In this document: positions 56,336 to 64,000 of the stretch, one piece after another
Layout: the number at the start of each line of letters is the position of its first letter
Position numbering within the stretch: position 1 is the stretch's first letter
From: Peromyscus leucopus
Taxonomy: Eukaryota; Chordata; Mammalia; Rodentia; Cricetidae
Direction: 5' to 3'
DNA length: 64,000 bases
Assembly: GCF_004664715.2 (NCBI RefSeq)
Contig: NC_051071.1
Span: forward strand, 1,388,001 to 1,452,000
Notes under the pieces: model-generated
What the model was told of the DNA's origin: nothing
The model's input: the letters and a program-made list of their open reading frames with translations, nothing else
Databases searched by the model: none
Position numbers and translations under genes: made by a program

Positions 56336-57529
56336 ATCCTTGCTCTGCCTTGCAACCAGCAACCAATACTGATAAGGCAAAAAGATACCTACTATGTGTA
56401 GGGTGCCTTTGTGCATCTGAAAATGAATGTCTACTTCCATGACTGATTTCCCCATCAAGAGAAGTGGTTTGCTTCTCATAGTGGATAATAGTTAGCTCTG
56501 AGGGACTAACACTGACCAAAACAAGTTGCTGAGAGGAGACATTCCTTAATTTTAAAGGCATCCCTGATGGAGGAGTATTGGGGGATTTATTAAGGCAACT
56601 CCTCATAGTCAAAAGGGAGGTTTATTTTGGGGTAACTTACAACAAGTAAAGGGATTGGCTACAGGATCTGGGAGAGGTGAAGTGCAGTCCAGTGGTGTTC
56701 TCTGGAGAACTCTGCTCGATTTACCATCCAGCTTCCAGGATCCCCAGGAACCAAGAGAGCCGGCACATTCAGATCTCGGGTCTTAAGGGCTCCCATCTTG
56801 GCCCTGCCTCAGGGGCAGGTCATAGGTAGGCATGACAGTTCCCAGAAGCCTCACTGGGGGTAGTACTTCCAGGTCAAAGCTGGAACAGCTACCCACTACA
56901 GAGGAGGCTGCTGGGAAGGCTTTGAGGGAAGGGGTAGTGAAACGGTTCAAAGATCCGAGCCCCATCTTTTCCCTGGCAATGAGGTTACACGAGGAACTTG
57001 GACACCAGCCCAGACGAGCTGTGGAGGTGGGGCATGGGTCCTTGCTTGCTTACTCTTAGCTTGCTTTCTTCACTCTTACAGTTTAGGGACCAGCCTGTGA
57101 AATGGTAGCACTCACATTCAGGATGGGTCTTTCCACCTCAGTAGAGGCAATCAAGACACTCCCTCAGACGTGCCACAGGCCATCCTGATGCAGGCACTAC
57201 CTCCCCAGGCCTCCTTCCATGTCTCTCTAGGCTACAGCAAGTTGACACCTCAACCATCGCAGACTCCAGTTGGCAATGGCTCAAATGCTCTATCTCTATC
57301 TCCACAATAGTGCAAAAGCAATGCATGCTGGGTAGGAATTGCACTTGCAGCTTGGAAACTGGGTACTTTCCCAGGACGGCACCATGTGGAGGCACACTCC
57401 TGAGATACTGCAGGTCTCAGGGGTCATGAGATCCTGAGGGGAAATGATCAATGTTCAACAGCTCTGAGCTTTGAAGCCAGGGCATTCCATAAACAGAGTG
57501 TGGTGAATGTCCTTCTGGCTTATGTTTTT
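56336..57529. other. Unique intergenic sequence
   Basis: Nothing recognisable is seen here. Confidence 0.4.
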
Positions 57530-57830
57530 GACCTGATGGTGCTCATTCTTGGGTGGGTGTCTCTAAAAGGTCTTTATGCAAAGGTTTGGTCCCCCAGGAT
57601 GGAGGCACTAGGAGATACTGAGTATCTTTAGGAGGAGAGACCCAGTAGGAGGTCCTCAGGTCATCAGAGAATAAGGGATACCTCTCCTCTCATTCTCTTT
57701 ATTTCCTGCCTTGATATGCGGTGTTCACTCTACACACACTGTGGGGGGTCTCACAACATGCTCAAACCAGCGGGGCCATAGACCTGAGCCTCCAGAAACA
57801 TGAGCCAAAAGGAACACTTCTTCACTTCAT
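57530..57830 (+). mobile_element. MaLR-like repeat relic
   Basis: 'gcaaaggtttggtcccccag' and 'taggaggtcctcaggtcatc', with a downstream 'cctgagcctccagaaacatg', suggest an old LTR. The exact family is unclear. Confidence 0.4.
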
Positions 57831-59463
57831 ACGTAGCCCACACAAAGCTGGCCATGCAGACAGGGTCACCAGGACATGGCCTCATCACAGGTAAGGAATA
57901 CCTGCGCTGAAAGGCACTAGGTGTTGTGGAATTCAGCTCTGCCTGGTGAGCCACAGACCACACGGAAACCTCTTTCCAGCTGAGAGACACTGGGCTGGTG
58001 ACAGTATGATTACATGGCCCTAAGCTAGTCACAAGTGTCTACAGGGAAGAGGTCTTGATGGCCAGGGACAGGCTGAGAAGGATACTGGACTCTTGGAGTT
58101 TTCCTTTGCTTCTTTCATGCACAGGCATCACCTATCCAATCCCTAAGTAGTTATTCTGAAAACAAGACTCAACACAAGCATTGGGAAACCAGCGCTCGGC
58201 TCTTCTAAAACGGCTGTGATGCTAACGTGAGCTCAAGGCACAGTTTTCCAGCCCGCCAGCCTGCCAGGTCTGTCTTTCTTTTCCTTTCCATCGCGATCCT
58301 CCCCCCATCCCCCCATCCACCATGCCCTCAATCTCAGACATCTCTAGAAAAGTAAGAGGAGATGAAAGGGGAGGGGACACCCTGAAAATCCAACCTGTAA
58401 AGTGTTCTCTAGATATTCTGACTCGGGTCTTTCTGTAACAAACTATTTATAACACCCGCCCACCCCCATTCGCATTCCCAGCTGTGGAGGCCGTTTACAA
58501 ACCACAAGCCAGCAGCCTGGCATAGAACAGAACCCCAGCCAGGCCTCTGGCTCTGGGCCATTTGCACAGCCCAGGCCCTACTGCTGCCGGGACAAATGTA
58601 GCTGTCAGCCTGTGGGAGACACAGCGTTAAGGCCTGGGAGGGCCCCGTGTGCTGAGGAGCGGGTGGAAGGCTGTCTATGTGTGCTGTGAAACCCACTATG
58701 AACTCCCATACGGTAGACACCAGAGGCTTCCCCGCAGGAAAGCCCTTCGGTGATCGACTTCACAGTGTTCTTCAAAGGGGAGCTGTTTTTACTTCAGTCA
58801 GTTAGCAGATGAAACCTCTTCGGAGCCTCTGCCTTCCACAACAGACACAGAGCTGTGCCCCGCCCTCTTCCAAGCCTCTGCTCTCCCCTGCCCTGCCCAG
58901 CCTGCTTCTCTGCCCTCATGTGGGTCCCCTTGGCTGCCGGCCCCCTCCATAACCAGCCCACCCCTGGCTGAGCGACTGCGCTTGGCACCAAACCACCTCC
59001 CCACGTCTGTGCGTGGATCACGAGGGTGGGGGATGCCTGCCGGCTCTGCGAGCTGAGTTCCAGGAACCTCAGAGCCCGGCTTGCCAGGAAAAACGGCCAC
59101 ATGCAGCTGAGCTGAGAAGTCAGCAACAGTGGTCTGCAAGAGAGACAGAACCAAGCCCTGTTCAGCATCGCCCACTGGCAGCCCTGTACCTCCCTGTGAC
59201 GTGAGCCATGCACTCCCAGCAATGGAGCCACTGAGAGTGAGGGCCTCCTTCCTGGCCCCTGTATAGGAAGTCACTGCCAAGGCAGCTGTCAAGAGCAGAT
59301 CAGAAACCAGGGCTCCAGACGCCTGAATTACAAGCTAATTCCATGACGAATAGTGCGACTTCCCATGACTCAGTTTCCCTATCTAGAAAGACCAGCTGGT
59401 ATTCATAATTGCTCCTTAGTACCCTGTGCAATCTGCTCACAGCTCAGAGGGGACATCTGGGCC
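57831..59463. other. Unique intergenic sequence with candidate regulatory stretch
   Basis: No transposon was recognised except a MIR scrap at about 59335-59395 ('gactcagtttccctatctag'). 58430-58720 is single-copy-looking and GC-moderate. Frames of 145 and 164 codons on minus at 58794-59292 overlap each other and match nothing known. Confidence 0.45.
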
Positions 59464-59830
59464 AGAGTCACAATTAGTGGAATGGTGGGTACCAGGACTA
59501 CAGAAGGGGATGGATGAGGAACCTGCTGCGTAGAGAAGAGTCAGTGAGGTGACTTGCTCTGGAGAACCAGACACAGAAGAGAATCAGAGGTTCAAGGTCA
59601 CCCTCAGCTACATACTGAGTTTGAGACCAGACTAGGCTATATAAGACCTTGTCTCAAAAGAAACGAGAGAGGAGGGACAAAGAAAAAAATAAAAAGGAGT
59701 CCTGGAGACAGATGTGGTAATAGTCGCACAGCAATATGAATGTAATCAGTGCCACTGAACTGACATAAAAAAACATTATGATGGAAATTCTTATGCTATG
59801 TGTATTTTGTTACAATTTTTAAAAGTCTCT
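59464..59830 (+). mobile_element. Old L1M 3' end with B1-like insertion
   Basis: 'tggaatggtgggtaccagga' and 'ggtaatagtcgcacagcaat' bracket a B1-like piece (about 59540-59695, 'gagtttgagaccagactagg', with an A-rich tail). Confidence 0.6.
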
Positions 59831-61297
59831 GGACAGATGACTTGAAATACACAGAATGGATTGCATTAGGTGCCTTCAGCAAGCCAAGCGGAGAAGCCCA
59901 AAATATACGGCTTATTTACCATGAAAACTGGCCCTGGAATCCTGGCAGGAGACGTTCAGCCTTTACAAAACCCTAGCTGTGACCAGCCAGTGCTAGCTCA
60001 GCAGACCAGGGCCTCTCCACTGTGAAACCCCGAGAGAGGAAGCGGGCAGTCGCCCTACCCAGCAGCGTGGTGGGAAAGAGGGCAGCCAGGCCATGAACAA
60101 GGAGAACCAAGCGCCTAGGGCTGCATGACTTGCCCAGAACACACAGCTGTGAGCATGCAGAGCCAGGAAGAACCCAGCCTCCCCGGCCTGAGACTTCCCT
60201 CCTCTTGTCTCTGCTTCTATAGCTGGCTTCATGCAAACAGCAGCCCTTGAGACTCAGTGAGAGACTTCGCATTTTATAGATCTGTGAGCATTTTAACTTT
60301 TCTCAGTGCATGAATTTTAGTCAGAAATGCAAAGAGATCTGTGCTATTTCCAAAAAATCTCAGGCAGCCACAACTGCATTCTGGTCTTGAACAGTGCTGG
60401 AAAGAGCGTGTGAGCCCAGTTTAGAGGGGAGCAGGTGTGGGCGGGATGACACCATGATCCAGCTAAAAGATGAGGAACTGACGGGCACCAGGGCCTCTTC
60501 CTGACTGAGTGAGCTGCCTCCTCCCCTCCGGCTCCCTTTGCACATGTATGTGAATGGAATGGCCTTGACCTCATACCCTGTGAGAGACTGGACCACAGTA
60601 GGGACAGGTATGAGCAGATCTCACACCAGGAGCTGGGATGGCTATTGAGGGGGACTCAAGGAAAGGGGGCAGGGAGGCAAAGGAAGCAGAAGAGAGAGTC
60701 AGAGGGTGACTGTCGGAGAGCAGTGGCCAAACACACTGTCAGGGCCTGAGTCCCGGGAGGGATCTCCTTTGGTATAATGATAACCAAAAGAACTCCCTGG
60801 TCCTCAGCAGTCCAGAGGACCAAGTTGAGGAGCACCCCCATCGGACAGCGCAGGAGCTGGGATACTGTAGTTTGTCACCTATGCGGGATGCACATCCTAA
60901 GGCACAATGGGAATACGTCGGGGACCGGGCTTCTGGAGCTTTCCCGTAGGACAGACCACAAGACGGAGAGACACTGTGAGGGGCCCCAGTGGCCAGCTCA
61001 GCCTGGGCTCTGCTTACACAGAGGGGATCTCTGGGGACCCATCAGCGCAGACACTGTCTTGCTTCACCCCACAGGCCTTCCTTCCCCTGGGCTGTAGGAG
61101 TGAAGGGGAGCCCTTTATACAGAAGCAGAAGCTGGGGGACAGAGGTGTTCTGAACTCTCAAGGCTTGGTAGCCTGCTGTGGGAGAGGCAAGGCTTGAACC
61201 AGGCAGCCCAGGCCCCGAGTCTCCTCTGCCATAGCCCTGTACTCAGTAGTCACATACCCAGAGGACCATGCAGCAGCCTGGGAGCAAGAGGCACTGA
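59831..61297. other. Unique intergenic sequence with MIR relics
   Basis: MIR-like antisense cores lie at about 60100-60175 and 61110-61245. No gene was recognised. Confidence 0.45.
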
Positions 61298-61695
61298 TTT
61301 AGTTGGCTTTTTTCCTATTGCTGTGACGAAAGTCCACGACAAAAGCAACTCCAGGAAAAAGGGCTTATTTCCACTCACAGTCCAAGGTACAGCCCATCAC
61401 GGAGTCTTGTACCATCAAAGAACAAGTCAAGGCATCAGGAGCTTGAAGCAGCTGCTCACAACACATCCTCAGTCGGAAGGCAGGGAGGAAGGAATGTTGC
61501 TGCTGCTCAGCTCCCTTTCTCCACATAGACGGTCCAGGCCCCTAGCCAGGGAATGGTGCCGCCCACTGTGGTAGGGTCTTCTCACCTCAATTACCGCAAC
61601 CAAGAAATCCCCCACAGATGTGCCTGGGGGACCATCTCCCTAGTGACTCTAGAGTCTGTCAAGTTGACCATTAATGCTAACCCTAACCATCACAA
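61298..61695 (-). mobile_element. URR1-like hAT element, minus strand
   Basis: 'ttcctattgctgtgacgaaa' at 61312 and 'agtctgtcaagttgaccatt' at 61652 are the two ends. Confidence 0.7.
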
Positions 61696-63685
61696 CTTTA
61701 CCCCTTGTCAACAGGACACACATGGATGTGATCTCACACATGTGCAGACATGTGAGTGCCTTCATACATGTGCCTGTATAGAGCATACCTATGGACTTCT
61801 TCACTCATGTGCCCACAGAGCACATGTGTGCCGGCCCTTGGACCTGTGCACATATACACATGGACTCACATGTATGCATACAGACACAGGCCCGCAAAGT
61901 GTGCCTACACACTCAAACAGCAAGGGAGACACAAGGCATTACCTAGGGCTCAGAAGGTTACGGTTGCCTTATCCAGTGCCCCACGTGCCCAGTTAAGACC
62001 ACTCAGAAGAAGGGACCCTGTGGGAGGAGCTGGGACAACTAGAGAAGGCTGGGAAGATCTAATTCTCACCTTCCTACCCAGCCTCCTTGGCCCGAGAGCC
62101 TTGGGTCACACTCACGGTCCTGATCAACTCCTTGGGCTTCTGGTACAGAGCAGCAGGGTTGGATGGGTTCTTCTTCAGGCAGCACCATGCTGGCAGGGTC
62201 TCCAACAGTGAGCTCAGTGCAAGCCCCAGGAAGGCCACACTGAGCCATATGTGTTAGTCACTCGGCATACTCAGAAGCCAAGGACACCAGGCTTCCCCCA
62301 GTGACATAAAGCAGCATGATACACAGTTGCTCCTCCTGAGCCCTAAGAGGACATATCCCATGCTGTGGTCAGCTCAAAGTGGGTATCTGCCCTCTGGGAG
62401 GAATACAAATGGAGGAACCAAAGGAGTCTCATCTTTCCAGCTACAGGGCATATTGAACACGATTTCTTGCATTAGTTTCTCAAAACACAAATAGTGTGTG
62501 AAGAATGCTCCAGGGACAAAGAAAAATCGGGGGGGGGGGTGTTGTATTTTAAATGCTTTCCTGGCTGAAGTCTGCAGTAGGAGCAGAGGCAGCCAGGCCC
62601 CTGCACTGTTCACACCCGCTGACTTCAGGCTGAGCCCCACTGTGCCCGTTTATCACCTCGAGGCAGACAGACCACTTGTTTCCAGACCCGGCCAGACACT
62701 TGGCAAATAGGCCCAGCAAGTCCAGTAAATCAGGCTGGCTTGGAGGACCTGGAGGCAAGGAGGGGCCCAGGAGGAGGCTGGACTCAACAGGGCACCGGGC
62801 TCCGCCAGTACCAGTCCTCTGCCAGCTCTGCAATTACCCCAGCATGGGGGAATCAGCAAAGCGATGGGGGTGACTGCTCCCAGCGAGGAAGCAGGGATGA
62901 GGGAGGGCAGAAGGGAAAACAGCAGCTCCCTCAGAGCCCTGGGGCAGCTGCCTGCAGCCCAGGTGAAGGTAAAGATTTCCCAGCGCGCCTATGCCAGGGA
63001 GAGCAGGGCAGGGAGGGGACATGCAGAAACCGAAGTGGGCAAATCCTGGAATACTGCCCAAAGGAGGTGACAACCAGATGAGGACCCAAATAGAAAGATG
63101 GCTACTAGCCAGGCAAAAAGAGCCTGGAGCAGGATTTCCAGACCAAGTAGAGTGGTTCAGGAGATTCAGCACCCCCAGAGACCCAATGCTGGGCAGTGGG
63201 TCTTTGGATCTTTGAGTATAATCTGACTACCAGGGCCCCTCTCCATCCTCCACCAGCTCTGCCCTATGTGGAAGTGGGGGGCTGGGAGGCTTGGAGCTGG
63301 TTCTGACTCCAACTCTGAGAAGTCCTGCCTAGCCTCCATGAGACAGAAAACCTTCCTGCTTAAGACCCTCCCTGCCTATTCTCATCGTCGAGTGACAGGC
63401 CGTCGTTGAGTGACCGGCAGCTGTCTTACAGCTGCCCTTCGATGTTTACAGGTTGTTGGAACTGACCTAGGCTCTGCCTCCCTGAGTACTCCCCAACGCT
63501 GACCCAGCTCTGTCCTAGGACCCCTGACAGCTCCGTAAGTTGCAGCAGGGGGAGACCCCTTCCTCTCCTCCAGGCTGGACTGACTGCTGGGTTTCCTCAC
63601 ACGGAATCAGATGGCTGCCTGGAGCATAAACTCTACCGCTCATAGAAGACATGGAGTGGGAGCTGGGGGGGGGGGGGACCTCAGT
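61696..63685. other. Unique intergenic sequence, about 2 kb
   Basis: No transposon or gene was recognised. A CATG-rich stretch lies at 61720-61900. G runs lie at about 62530-62540 and 63667-63676. Frames of up to 113 codons near 62.7-63.1 kb have no family resemblance. Confidence 0.4.
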
Positions 63686-63689
63686 CACA

Positions 63690-63871
63690 CACATGAGGAC
63701 CTGAACCATGTGTGGGCTATCAGCACTGGAGAGGCAGGGCCAGCGGGGTCCCTGGGACTTGCTGGCTAGCCAGTCTGGCTAAATTGGCAAGCTTCAAGCC
63801 AGTAATGGACACCATGAAGACAGAACGCATAGGGTTGCATCATCATGGTCTCAAATTTAGCATCAATCAGG

Positions 63872-63898
<27 letters not shown>
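63690..63898 (+). mobile_element. B4 SINE with long A tract
   Basis: 'cactggagaggcagggccag' and 'cttgctggctagccagtctg' match the B4 3' half. The A run at 63871-63898 follows about 30 bp later. Confidence 0.65.
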
Positions 63899-63902
<4 letters not shown>

Positions 63903-64000
63903 AACAATAACAAAACGTTGGGCACGGGAGATTCATCAAACCCCAAACATTGCTTATCAAAGCACACGCTCCAAAGAGAAGAAAGATGACCGACCATGAG

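Noticed and set aside
58794..59292. 145- and 164-codon overlapping minus frames
   Set aside because: Two different frames of the same GC-rich DNA are both open and neither resembles a known protein.

Overview
This window looks like nuclear DNA from a rodent, most likely a cricetid (hamster, vole or deer-mouse group). B1, B2/B3, B4 and ID SINEs, URR1/RCHARR1-like hAT fragments, rodent L1 3' ends and long microsatellites occur together. The B1 copies at 28280 and 37483 carry the 'ggcgcaaagctacacag'-type segment, and the LTRs at 27141, 33660 and 35570 have sequences I associate with cricetid genomes. The species call is inference; the repeat content is read from the sequence.

Only one protein-coding gene segment can be supported. 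It is the first coding exon of Sorcs2 (VPS10-domain sortilin-family receptor) on the minus strand, 11061-11546, inside a CpG island (about 10910-11765). The exon encodes the signal peptide, the propeptide and the first residues of the mature ectodomain, and ends at a consensus splice donor. Everything left of it (1-11060) is the 5' part of Sorcs2 intron 1. Everything right of about 11.77 kb is upstream flanking or intergenic DNA in which no other gene was recognised.

Layout: 1-11 kb is intron with few transposons, several short tandem duplications, one L1M 3' end, one B3 and one MLT1-like relic. 11-12 kb is the promoter and exon. 12-20 kb is mostly unique upstream sequence with large microsatellites (TTC, CA and a 0.8 kb GGAT array). 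20.1-26.5 kb is one old, inactivated L1 on the plus strand, broken up by younger SINE and hAT insertions. 27-46 kb is rich in SINEs, hAT relics and five solo LTRs, each with direct flanking target-site duplications that could be read directly. 45.9-53.3 kb holds two minisatellites and a long TG-rich tract. 53-64 kb is sparse, with a few SINEs, two URR1-like elements, one L1M 3' end and MIR relics.

No CRISPR, operon, phage or intact transposon system is present, and I found no convincing undescribed system. The most useful observations are the datable nested insertions, the variable repeats (one inside the Sorcs2 signal peptide), and several non-repetitive AT-rich or CpG-bearing stretches that could be Sorcs2 regulatory elements.
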